A stretch of DNA of 35,995 nucleotides from Synergistaceae bacterium (GTDB lineage Bacteria > Synergistota > Synergistia > Synergistales > Aminobacteriaceae): the NCBI GenBank assembly GCA_017445405.1, contig JAFSUD010000096.1, positions 1 through 35,995 on the forward strand. The letters are read 5' to 3'. Made by a program: the position numbers and the translations under genes. The notes beneath the pieces are model-generated. The model had not been told where the DNA came from. It did not search any database and saw only the letters and a list, made by a program, of their open reading frames with translations. This document shows positions 8,126 to 15,391 of this stretch, piece after piece. How positions within the stretch are numbered: the first letter of the stretch is position 1; every line of letters starts with the position of its first letter.

Positions 8126-9130
8126 TTAATCTACCTCGTAGCCCATTTCCTCATAGTACTTCTTTGCGCCGGGATGAAGAGGTGCACCGTTCAGCTCATG
8201 TTTGCCTGCTGTCTTGGGGTCAAACCACTTCAGAGAGGCTACTGCTGCTGCTATGTCTTCCTTGTTCTCGCAGATTGCCTTTGCGAGGGCATAAGCTACA
8301 TCATCAGGCATTGAGGCAGGGACTATAACGTTCTGCTGGCTGCCCATCGTCTGAATGTCCTTATCCTGCTTGTTCCATGTTCCGGCAACCATCGTTACGG
8401 GAGCGTAGCCCATCTTGTTGAGGTTGGCGAGAGTCTCGGGAGCGAGCTGGACAAAATGCATCTCGTGAGTCAGGCAGATCTCTGTCGTGGTTGACTGTCC
8501 TGCGTCGACGTGGTCAATCGTTGCGTCGTAGAGGTCGTCCTGAATGCCGGACTTGATTGCGTCTGTGCCGGATTTCTCCCATGTCGCGAACTTCAGGAAG
8601 TCTGCTACGCTGATTCCGCAGGCCTCGATTACGCGCTCTGCCGTAAGTTCTCCGAGCGTACCGTTCTTCTTGGTGATGAGCTTGATGGGTATTTTTTTGG
8701 CGATGACTTCCTCCATTGTGGTGCAGCCTGTCGCGTCTACGAACTTTTTCGTGAACATGATGTTTGCGAACGCGTGGCCGAGTCCTCCTGCGATGCTCCG
8801 GACGTCCGGGCAGTCTCCGAACTGGTAATCTGCCTTCTTGCGCTCATAGCTCCACAGTGAGGGGCCTGCATTGCCGACTATGAGGTCTGCACGTTTGCGC
8901 TGAATGAGCACGGGTGCTCCGACTCCGCCGGGGGAGTTGGTGGTGAGGTCAATTGTTGAGCCTGCGGGGAGTCCCTTGAGCATTGCGCCCTGAATCGCTG
9001 CGCTGACCGAATACGCGCCTGTTCCGACTTCCTGAGCCGCAAAGATGAGCTTCACGGGGTCGGTGAGTTCTGCACATGCTGCGACTGTGAAGCACAGCAC
9101 TAACGCTACTGCAACTGCTAACTTCTTCAT
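8126..9130 (-). CDS. TAXI-family TRAP transporter solute-binding protein
   Basis: Periplasmic binding protein of 334 aa. The chosen start is ATG at 9130 (MKKLAVAV), preceded by GGAGGTAACACA; a longer frame upstream to 9181 lacks a signal-peptide start and a ribosome site. Signal peptide residues 1-22, cleavage near ACA. The mature sequence has the TAXI pattern near its N-terminus (FAAQEVGTGAYSVSAAIQG) and GNAGPSLWSY. It captures an organic acid and delivers it to the fused permease (5385-7355). It is followed after 16 bases by the SDR gene and starts 54 bases after the PdxA-like gene. Confidence 0.92.
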   Translation of the reverse strand: MKKLAVAVALVLCFTVAACAELTDPVKLIFAAQEVGTGAYSVSAAIQGAMLKGLPAGSTIDLTTNSPGGVGAPVLIQRKRADLIVGNAGPSLWSYERKKADYQFGDCPDVRSIAGGLGHAFANIMFTKKFVDATGCTTMEEVIAKKIPIKLITKKNGTLGELTAERVIEACGISVADFLKFATWEKSGTDAIKSGIQDDLYDATIDHVDAGQSTTTEICLTHEMHFVQLAPETLANLNKMGYAPVTMVAGTWNKQDKDIQTMGSQQNVIVPASMPDDVAYALAKAICENKEDIAAAVASLKWFDPKTAGKHELNGAPLHPGAKKYYEEMGYEVD

Positions 9131-9184
9131 TGTGTTACCTCCATTAAGATATATATCTGCCTGCAAAAGTTCACAGGTCATTTA

Positions 9185-10258
9185 CTACTTCTTGCTTGCC
9201 GCTAACCTGATGCCGTAGTCTATCGAGTTGATGAGACTCAGCTCGTTAGCCTCTCCAGAACCTGCAATGTCGTAAGCTGTTCCGTGATCCACACTGACGC
9301 GGATAATCGGCAGCCCTAACGTAACGTTGATTCCTGCGACGGCCTCCCAGTGGTGCTCTTCCTTGTTGTAGACGAAGCCCTTAACTTTGAGGGGAATATG
9401 CCCCTGATCGTGATACATGACTACGACCATGTCATACCAGCCTCCGAGAGCCTTGCTGAAGACTGTATCAGGAGGAGTAGGCTTCTTGTCGGGAATGTTG
9501 ATGCCTTCTGCTAGTGCCTCATCGATTGCGGGCTGGATCTCCTCGATCTCCTCGCGGCCGAACATTCCGTTTTCTCCGCAGTGGGGGTTCAGTCCGGCGA
9601 CTCCGATCTTGGGGTTGTCTATGCCGAGAGCTTTGCAGGTCTCATCAGCTAGGTGAATGCACTCGAGAACCCGGGCCTTCTTGACTCTGTCGCACGCATC
9701 ACGCAATGACACGTGAGTAGAGACATGAATCACCCTCAAATTTTCGTGGGCGAGCATCATTGCGTACTTCTTTGTTTTGGTCTCGTCAGCGTAAATCTCT
9801 GTGTGTCCTGAGTAATGATGTCCGGCCATGTTGATAGCTTCCTTGCTGATGGCGTTAGTTATCGTTGCGTCAACTTCGTGAGCTAATGCCATGCGGATAA
9901 CCTTAACCACATACTGGTATGCTGCCTCACCGCCGAGCTTAGTCGGGCCGATGTTGAAGGGCTTGGGGTTATCAGGGTCTCCTGGAATGTCAGAGGCCTT
10001 AACGATTCCCATGTCGTACACGTCTATTGTGCCGAACTCAAACTTTGCGTCCTTCACGTCCTTGACGGGGTTAATCTTTGCGTCGATGCCTGATACTTTC
10101 TTGGCGACTTTTGCGGCGTACTCCATGACGGCGACATCTCCGACGACGAGAGGCCTGCACCTGTCGTAAACGTCTTTGTGTGATAATGCCTTGAGTGTGA
10201 TTTCCGGGCCGCTCCCGAAAGGATCACCCATGCTTATACCGAGAATAGGTTTGCTCAT
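9185..10258 (-). CDS. pdxA2: PdxA-family dehydrogenase, probably PdxA2-type 4-phospho-threonate/erythronate dehydrogenase
   Basis: Protein of 357 aa. Family motifs are present: MGDPFGSGPEI near the start, GHTE at 151-154, and the three metal histidines in STHVSL (H182), LNPHCGENG (H226) and MYHDQGHIP (H283). PdxA oxidises 4-phosphohydroxy-threonine in vitamin B6 synthesis; the PdxA2 branch works with DUF1537 kinases on 4-phospho-D-threonate or D-erythronate, giving DHAP and CO2. The same cluster contains such a kinase (13270-14454) and a transporter but no other B6 gene, so the PdxA2 role is preferred by inference. The start ATG at 10258 follows AAGGAGGTAACT. A hairpin upstream may separate it from the first half of the cluster. 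Confidence 0.82.
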   Translation of the reverse strand: MSKPILGISMGDPFGSGPEITLKALSHKDVYDRCRPLVVGDVAVMEYAAKVAKKVSGIDAKINPVKDVKDAKFEFGTIDVYDMGIVKASDIPGDPDNPKPFNIGPTKLGGEAAYQYVVKVIRMALAHEVDATITNAISKEAINMAGHHYSGHTEIYADETKTKKYAMMLAHENLRVIHVSTHVSLRDACDRVKKARVLECIHLADETCKALGIDNPKIGVAGLNPHCGENGMFGREEIEEIQPAIDEALAEGINIPDKKPTPPDTVFSKALGGWYDMVVVMYHDQGHIPLKVKGFVYNKEEHHWEAVAGINVTLGLPIIRVSVDHGTAYDIAGSGEANELSLINSIDYGIRLAASKK

Positions 10259-10337
10259 AGTTACCTCCTTCTGTGTGATTGTGCTGTGCGAATGTTAAGG
10301 TTCGTAACAGGCGGATGATTTCAGCCGTTAGCATGTG

Positions 10338-10363
10338 AAAAATGCCGCTCGTACCTCACGGCA
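10338..10363 (-). terminator. Possible attenuator between DapA-like and PdxA-like genes
   Basis: In the 125-base gap the minus strand has TGCCG, an 11-base loop, CGGCA and then TTTTTC. The stem is short, so termination would be partial. About 40 bases further on the AT-richer leader of the PdxA-like gene might hold its own promoter (TTACGA, 18 bases, CACAAT), but this is weak. Confidence 0.45.
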
Positions 10364-10383
10364 GGCCCGCCCACCCTCCCTCT

Positions 10384-11286
10384 CTACTTCATGCCGTTAG
10401 CTTTGCACTGCTCTAACGTCTTCTTGAGTGCCTCGAGTCCTTCAGGAGTAATGCTGCTGAAAGGCCTTCTGCACGGCCCTACAGGATCTCCCAAGAGTCC
10501 CGCAGCCATCTTCACGATCGTGTTCGGGTTGCCGTACTTGAAGCAGTTGCGGAATATCCTGATGCTGTCCTGCACCTTCTTGGCACGCTCATAATCTCCT
10601 GCAGTGTATGCCTCGTAAATCTCTACCATCGTTCTCGGGAAGACGTTTGCACACCCGGCTATGCCTCCCTTGCCTCCGAAGAACAGCGCAGGAAGAATCA
10701 GCGAGTCATTTCCTGAGAGGACGCTAAAGTCTTTGCCAATGCCTGTCGTCAGCTCGATGTACTGCTTCATGTTGTCGAAGTTTCCGCTCGAGTCCTTAGC
10801 TCCCATGACGTTGGGGATGTCCTTTGCGAGCCTCGCCACTGTTGCCGGAGCTAATGCGTTGCCTGTGCGTGCCGGAATGTTGTAGAGCACAACGGGGAGC
10901 TTCACACTTCCTGCTACGGCCTTGTAGTGAGCATAGAGTTCATCCTGTGATGCAGCTGCAAAGTAGGGCACTATCACAGAGAGAATATCCGCGCCTAAGT
11001 CTTCGGCTTCCTTGCTCAGAGTGATTGTCTCCTTAGTTGTGGGGCATCCTGTCCCTGCATATACTGGGACTCTGCCCTTCGTCTCGTCAACTACTGCCTT
11101 GAGAACCTGCACCTTCTCTTTGTGGCTGAGTGCATAGGCCTCTCCGTTCGTCCCGAGCGCGAACACTCCGCTCACGCCCGCATCAATCATCCTGTTCACC
11201 TGATGACGTAATTCTGCCTCGTTGATGCTCTCGTCATCATTCATTGGTGTCAAAATCGGGGGGATTATTCCCTTAATCTCTGCCAT
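10384..11286 (-). CDS. Dihydrodipicolinate synthase/N-acetylneuraminate lyase (DapA) family protein
   Basis: TIM-barrel class I lyase of 300 aa. The Schiff-base lysine is K164 (GAKDSSGN), with Y135 (LYNIPARTG) and the GTNGE carboxylate-binding loop at 45-49; these match T44, Y133 and K161 of E. coli DapA. Members make or split 2-keto acids by aldol chemistry. Because it sits inside an acid-catabolism cluster, a catabolic aldolase or dehydratase acting on a 2-keto acid is more likely than lysine synthesis, but residues alone do not prove it. It starts 12 bases after the alcohol dehydrogenase stop, with AGGAGGATAAC before ATG 11286, so the two are co-transcribed. Confidence 0.88.
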   Translation of the reverse strand: MAEIKGIIPPILTPMNDDESINEAELRHQVNRMIDAGVSGVFALGTNGEAYALSHKEKVQVLKAVVDETKGRVPVYAGTGCPTTKETITLSKEAEDLGADILSVIVPYFAAASQDELYAHYKAVAGSVKLPVVLYNIPARTGNALAPATVARLAKDIPNVMGAKDSSGNFDNMKQYIELTTGIGKDFSVLSGNDSLILPALFFGGKGGIAGCANVFPRTMVEIYEAYTAGDYERAKKVQDSIRIFRNCFKYGNPNTIVKMAAGLLGDPVGPCRRPFSSITPEGLEALKKTLEQCKANGMK

Positions 11287-11298
11287 GTCGTTATCCTC

Positions 11299-12453
11299 CT
11301 ACATTATTTCGCTGTAAATTGCGCGCGCATCTTCCGGCGTAACCTTCCGGCGGTTGTTGACGAGCAGTCTAGTAACCTGCATTCCTGCCTCGACCAGTGA
11401 GTCTAAATCGCTCTCCGGAACTCCGAAATCCTTAAGGCTCTTCGGGATGTCCAGATGTTCAACCATCTCGCCCATGCGCTCAATCATTGCCCTGCTCTTG
11501 GCCTCTTCCGTTGACGCATTGCCTCTGATGCTGCGGTCGTAGGCTTTTGCAAGAAGAGGGCGAATCTCCGGCTCGTTGAACTTCATCACGGGCACAAGCA
11601 ATATTGCATTCGAGACTCCGTGTGCAATGTGATACTTCCCGCCTAACGGGTAGCTCAGTGCGTGGACGGCCGTAGTCCCTGACGCTGTTATCGCGACTCC
11701 GCCGTAGAAGCTCCCGATCTGCATTGCTGTCTTTGCCTTCATGGCTTCGGGGTCATCACATGCAGGTATCAGGTTGTTCATGATGAGGTCGAGTCCTTCA
11801 AGCGCAAACGTATCGCTGAAGGGGTTAGCTTTTGTGCTGGTGAAACACTCTATGCAGTGAGCGAGTGCGTCAATGCCTGTAGCAGCTGCGATTTTGCGGG
11901 GGAGACGCTTAATCATCACGGAATCCAGAATCACGTAGTCAGAGATCATTGCGTTGTTGACGATGCCGATCTTGAGCTGGCGTTCAGGGACTCCGACGAT
12001 GGCGTTCGGTGTAGCCTCTGCTCCTGTGCCTGCTGTTGTGGGGACGGTGAGAGTCTTCACGTACTTGTGAGCCTTCTTCGGGTCGTCGAGCAAGTCTTTG
12101 ATGGTGTACTGCCCGGTCATGAGGAGGCTTGAGAGCTTGGCCGTGTCCATGACGGAGCCTCCACCGACAGCGAGGATGAAGTCTGCTCCGTAGTTCTTGC
12201 ACTGGTCGACGAGCTTCTGGGCCTGCTCATACGTTGGCTCGGGCGGAAGGTCATTCAGGACGACGTAATCGACTCCGGATTTCTTGACGTACTCCATCGG
12301 GAAATCGAGGAGTCCTGCGCCCTGAATGCCTTTGTCGGTGAAGACTGCGAGCTTCTTCACGCCTTCTGCTGCGAGAACATCGGGGATATTGCTTAATGCG
12401 TCCTCACCGCTGAAGACCTGCTGAGGCATTCCTAGTGTGTACTTTGTGAGCAT
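11299..12453 (-). CDS. Iron-containing alcohol dehydrogenase
   Basis: Group III iron-type alcohol dehydrogenase of 384 aa. The NAD(P)-binding GGGSVMDTAK is at 97-106, TTAGTGAE at 139-146, and the metal ligands are D195, H199 (GIDALAHCIE), H264 (HALSYPLGG) and H278 (HGVSNAI). Such enzymes interconvert alcohols or hydroxy acids with aldehydes or keto acids (for example lactaldehyde or 4-hydroxybutyrate dehydrogenases). In this cluster it probably acts on a hydroxy acid or a C2-C4 aldehyde released by the DapA-family lyase. The start ATG 12453 follows AAAGGCAGGTAATTAT. The exact substrate cannot be told. Confidence 0.92.
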   Translation of the reverse strand: MLTKYTLGMPQQVFSGEDALSNIPDVLAAEGVKKLAVFTDKGIQGAGLLDFPMEYVKKSGVDYVVLNDLPPEPTYEQAQKLVDQCKNYGADFILAVGGGSVMDTAKLSSLLMTGQYTIKDLLDDPKKAHKYVKTLTVPTTAGTGAEATPNAIVGVPERQLKIGIVNNAMISDYVILDSVMIKRLPRKIAAATGIDALAHCIECFTSTKANPFSDTFALEGLDLIMNNLIPACDDPEAMKAKTAMQIGSFYGGVAITASGTTAVHALSYPLGGKYHIAHGVSNAILLVPVMKFNEPEIRPLLAKAYDRSIRGNASTEEAKSRAMIERMGEMVEHLDIPKSLKDFGVPESDLDSLVEAGMQVTRLLVNNRRKVTPEDARAIYSEIM

Positions 12454-12474
12454 ATAATTACCTGCCTTTCTCTA

Positions 12475-13257
12475 TTAGTGATAATCCTGCAGTTTACAGG
12501 CTATCTTCTCTATATTCTCTGCGTCTATCAGGATGCGTTTGACTTCATCATTCTGTGCATAATCGAGTGCAGTTTTGCCTTTGCTGTCTCTGGCGGAAAC
12601 ATCAGCACCCGCCTTGATGAGTACCCTCACCACTTCGGGATTGCTGTTGTGCTGAGCCGCTAGCATTAATGCCGTCATGCCGACCATGTTCTTAACGTTG
12701 ACATCTGCACCGGCTTTGATGAGTGCATTCATAACCTCTGCGCTGCTATTCCTTACAGCCGCCATAACTAAGGCCGTATGTCCTTTATCGTTCTTAGCGT
12801 TAACATCAGCACCGGCATTGACGAGAACGTTTATCACTTCAGGATTGCTATTGAACCCGGCAGCCGTCATTAAGGCAGTCCAGCCGTCAGTTTTCGCGGC
12901 GTTGACCTCAGCACCGGCTTTGATGAGTGCGTTCGAGATATCAGGATTATCATTGTCCATAGCCGCATACATTAAGGCAGTCCAGCCGTCCGTAGTCTTA
13001 GCATTAACCTCTGCACCTGCATTGATGAGAGCATTCACAGCATCGAGGTTGCTATCTTTCTGAGCTGCTAACATTAAGGCTGTGCTTCCTTCCGCGTACT
13101 TAGCATTGACATCGACACCAGCTTTGAGAAAATTCTCAATCATTCCCGGCTTCGTATTGCCGTTAAGTATTGCCTCTATCATTTCCTCCGTAGCATCGCA
13201 AAAAGCCGACGACACACTCATAATCACCAGCACTGCACACAAAAACGCTTTCTTCAT
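12475..13257 (-). CDS. Exported ankyrin-repeat protein
   Basis: Protein of 260 aa with a signal peptide (about 1-21, SSAFC-D) and about six ankyrin repeats. The recurrent unit is a TALMLAAQ helix, NPEVVNALIKAG and a DVNAK turn, every 34-36 residues; neighbouring repeats are also alike at DNA level. I chose ATG 13257, seven bases after AAGGAGG; a GTG directly before it is in frame but too close to that site. The ribosome site overlaps the stop of the kinase gene, so the two are translationally linked. No catalytic residue is seen; ankyrin folds bind proteins. A periplasmic binding protein within a metabolic operon is unusual and its partner is unknown. Confidence 0.88.
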   Translation of the reverse strand: MKKAFLCAVLVIMSVSSAFCDATEEMIEAILNGNTKPGMIENFLKAGVDVNAKYAEGSTALMLAAQKDSNLDAVNALINAGAEVNAKTTDGWTALMYAAMDNDNPDISNALIKAGAEVNAAKTDGWTALMTAAGFNSNPEVINVLVNAGADVNAKNDKGHTALVMAAVRNSSAEVMNALIKAGADVNVKNMVGMTALMLAAQHNSNPEVVRVLIKAGADVSARDSKGKTALDYAQNDEVKRILIDAENIEKIACKLQDYH

Positions 13258-13269
13258 CACGCTCCCTCC

Positions 13270-14454
13270 TTACTTGCTTGCCAGCTTGACGAGCAAATCA
13301 GGTTCGCCGAACCCGCCCGATTTCGTCATAATGTAGTAACTCTTACCGCCGTAGCTAAAACTCGTCAGCACCACGCCCAGCTCCTCCTCGCACAATGGCA
13401 CAAGCTCGTGCACTCCCACAGCCTCCATCAGCGCAAGCAATGTATCTCCTCCGACACACATCAATCTTGCGTCGAGGCCTTCATCCATGAGTGCTTTTCC
13501 TGCTCCGGCGATCGCCCTGGAAATATTCAGCCTGACCTCCTCAACCGTGAGTGAGTGAGTGCGTATATATTCATTCGTCGCTTCTGTCTCGTCTGGATTA
13601 TTCGCGTCGAGTATTGCGTGAGACTCTCCGAACTCCCCGAGCCACCTTCTCGCTGCCTCCGAACACTCCGGACTTCCCGGCCAAGTCGGACTCAGCTTCT
13701 GCTCCGGACTCAGCGCACGGTACACGAACCCGAATCTCCCCGCGTAATCCATCTGTGCTCGGGTTACCGGGTTCACGCTCCCGCAGAGCATCACGAACTT
13801 TTCAGGCATTCCCTTAACCTCTCTGGGACTCCCGTGATACCCCAGAACGTGAGCGAGCACTCCAGCGAATCCTGCACACCCTGCCGTAAGCCTCAAGCCC
13901 TCATGTCCCAAGTGCCCGGCAATCGCTACCATGTCGCCGTCTGTCTCAGCGTCGTAGACATAGATTCCCTTCTTGTCAGTCTGCGAAGAAATTATCTCGT
14001 GAACATATGACGACTTCACAGGCTCGAACGGATCGCTCCCGAACATGCTCTGCGCTACAGGTATTCCGTTGATGTAGTGGACTCCGTCCCTCGTTACTCT
14101 GCTCATTGCCGGGAACGCAGGCACAAACGCCATCTCCTCGCGCCCTAACGCATCCATAGCTCCGGCTAACTCCGCTCCGATGTTTCCGCGAAGCCCCGAA
14201 TCCGTCTTCTTGTAGACGAACTCCACTCCGAAATCACTGACTCTCTTCACGAAGTCATGCACTATTCTGTAAGCTGTCTGGGAATCTTTGTGGCGGGACT
14301 CGGCATCAAATATCAGCACATCAAGCCCCTCTGTCTGGGTCAAATCATACTGCGGGTGTGTTACTACTTTCACGGCAGCCCCTAATGAAGCGAACTGCAC
14401 TCCTGAATCTAAAGCTCCTGTGAAATCATCTGCGACTACCAAAAGTTTTAGCAT
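13270..14454 (-). CDS. Four-carbon acid sugar kinase family protein (DUF1537; DtnK/OtnK-like)
   Basis: Cytoplasmic kinase of 394 aa, somewhat shorter than the usual 420-480. The N-terminal substrate domain has ADDFTGALDSGVQF (8-21) and KKTDSGLRGNIGAEL (82-96); the C-terminal nucleotide domain ends with VGGDTLLALME and the loop TKSGGFG. Family members phosphorylate D-threonate, D-erythronate or L-threonate related acids. With the PdxA2-like gene this suggests an acid 4-phosphate intermediate. It is the first gene of the island, 14454 being about 40 bases from a good -10. The ribosome site is weak (AAGGA about 14 bases from ATG). The divergent LytTR regulator (14648) probably controls it. Confidence 0.88.
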   Translation of the reverse strand: MLKLLVVADDFTGALDSGVQFASLGAAVKVVTHPQYDLTQTEGLDVLIFDAESRHKDSQTAYRIVHDFVKRVSDFGVEFVYKKTDSGLRGNIGAELAGAMDALGREEMAFVPAFPAMSRVTRDGVHYINGIPVAQSMFGSDPFEPVKSSYVHEIISSQTDKKGIYVYDAETDGDMVAIAGHLGHEGLRLTAGCAGFAGVLAHVLGYHGSPREVKGMPEKFVMLCGSVNPVTRAQMDYAGRFGFVYRALSPEQKLSPTWPGSPECSEAARRWLGEFGESHAILDANNPDETEATNEYIRTHSLTVEEVRLNISRAIAGAGKALMDEGLDARLMCVGGDTLLALMEAVGVHELVPLCEEELGVVLTSFSYGGKSYYIMTKSGGFGEPDLLVKLASK

Positions 14455-14491
14455 CGTTCATGCAAATCCTTACTATGTGTGGAATGTGGAT

Positions 14492-14520
14492 AATTTATCA
14501 AATAGAAATCACAATGTAAA
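14492..14520 (-). promoter_or_regulatory. Promoter of the acid-catabolism island
   Basis: Minus strand TTTACA (14520-14515), a 17-base spacer and TAAATT (14497-14492) resemble a sigma-70 promoter. It lies 38 bases before the kinase ATG, and the LytTR-like repeats end 27 bases upstream of its -35. Confidence 0.6.
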
Positions 14521-14546
14521 TCAGCCATAAAGCAGAAGCCTCCGTG

Positions 14547-14577
14547 TTCGTGAACGTAAATTTTTCTTCGTGAACGT
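14547..14577 (-). promoter_or_regulatory. Direct repeats resembling a LytTR response-regulator site
   Basis: The 11-mer TTCGTGAACGT occurs twice exactly, at 14547-14557 and 14567-14577, 20 bp apart. On the minus strand each reads ACGTTCACGAA, close to the published LytTR consensus (W-M-M-GTT-N-R-K), and the spacing equals about two helical turns. The repeats point toward the kinase promoter. They lie between that promoter and the promoter of the LytTR gene. Confidence 0.65.
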
Positions 14578-14590
14578 CAGGCCGTCCCCA

Positions 14591-14619
14591 TTGCGCAGGG
14601 TGCTTTGACGCGGGATAAT
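14591..14619 (+). promoter_or_regulatory. Promoter of the LytTR two-component operon
   Basis: TTGCGC (14591-14596), a 17-base spacer and GATAAT (14614-14619), followed by AAAGGAGGG and the ATG at 14648. The -10 is strong. The leader would be only about 22 bases. Confidence 0.55.
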
Positions 14620-14647
14620 CTTTGCCCGAAAGGAGGGAACAGAAAGC

Positions 14648-15391
14648 ATGAAGCTCAACATTGCAGTAGTAGATGATACGCGCCTCGACAGCGAACGCCT
14701 ACAGCGGGGCATCAGCAAGTGGTTCATGAACAGCAGCAATCATTCACGGAACATAACCTGCTTTGCTGACGGAGAGTCATTATTGCGTGTATTTGAGCCT
14801 GAGAAGTTCCAGATTGTTTTCATGGACATCATCATGCAGAATTGCAGCGGAATAGATGCAGCACGTGAACTCAGACTCCGCGACAACAAAGCTCTTCTCA
14901 TCTTCACGACTGCTTCTCGTGAGTATGCTTTCGAGGCCTTCCCGCTTCACCCGTTCGACTACCTGATAAAGCCCTGCAGCCCTGACAAGCTGGGACGTGT
15001 ACTATCTGAGGCAGTAAGTTATCTCGAGACACCAGAGCCGGTTATTGACGTGAGAGTCTCGAGGAGTACCTACACGCTGAGAGTCCGGGACATCTCCGCA
15101 GTGATGAGCAGGGATCATCTGGTCGAGGTCGTCCTCTCTGATGGAAGGTGTATTTTGTGCTCTATGCTGTTCCGCGAGTTCGAGGAGGCATTATCAGGGG
15201 ATAAACGCTTTCTTCTCTGCAACAGGGGCGTATTAATCAACATGGAATGTGTAGCCTCACTGAGCAGGGACAAAGAATCCTTCATCATGAATGACAGCCT
15301 CACTGTGCCCATCAGAGTCAGGGGACGGGCGAAAGTGCTAGCCGACTTCACGCAGTATCAGTTCTCGCGTGTAAGGAGGGTGCGGACATGA
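14648..15391 (+). CDS. LytTR-family response regulator
   Basis: Protein of 247 aa. The receiver domain (1-125) has the acidic pair D9-D10, phospho-acceptor D60 (VFMD) and K108 (YLIKP). A LytTR DNA-binding domain follows (about 135-240, with the typical NRGVLINMECV and a basic end), the arrangement of AgrA, ComE and LytR. It binds paired direct repeats upstream of target promoters. The likely targets are the repeats at 14547-14577 and therefore the divergent acid-catabolism island; this is inference. The gene overlaps the kinase gene by ATGA, so both are translated together. Confidence 0.93.
   Translation: MKLNIAVVDDTRLDSERLQRGISKWFMNSSNHSRNITCFADGESLLRVFEPEKFQIVFMDIIMQNCSGIDAARELRLRDNKALLIFTTASREYAFEAFPLHPFDYLIKPCSPDKLGRVLSEAVSYLETPEPVIDVRVSRSTYTLRVRDISAVMSRDHLVEVVLSDGRCILCSMLFREFEEALSGDKRFLLCNRGVLINMECVASLSRDKESFIMNDSLTVPIRVRGRAKVLADFTQYQFSRVRRVRT

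Noticed and set aside
9131-9181. Longer N-terminus for the TAXI binding protein
   Set aside because: The 17 extra residues precede a perfect signal peptide, and the strong ribosome site lies before ATG 9130.
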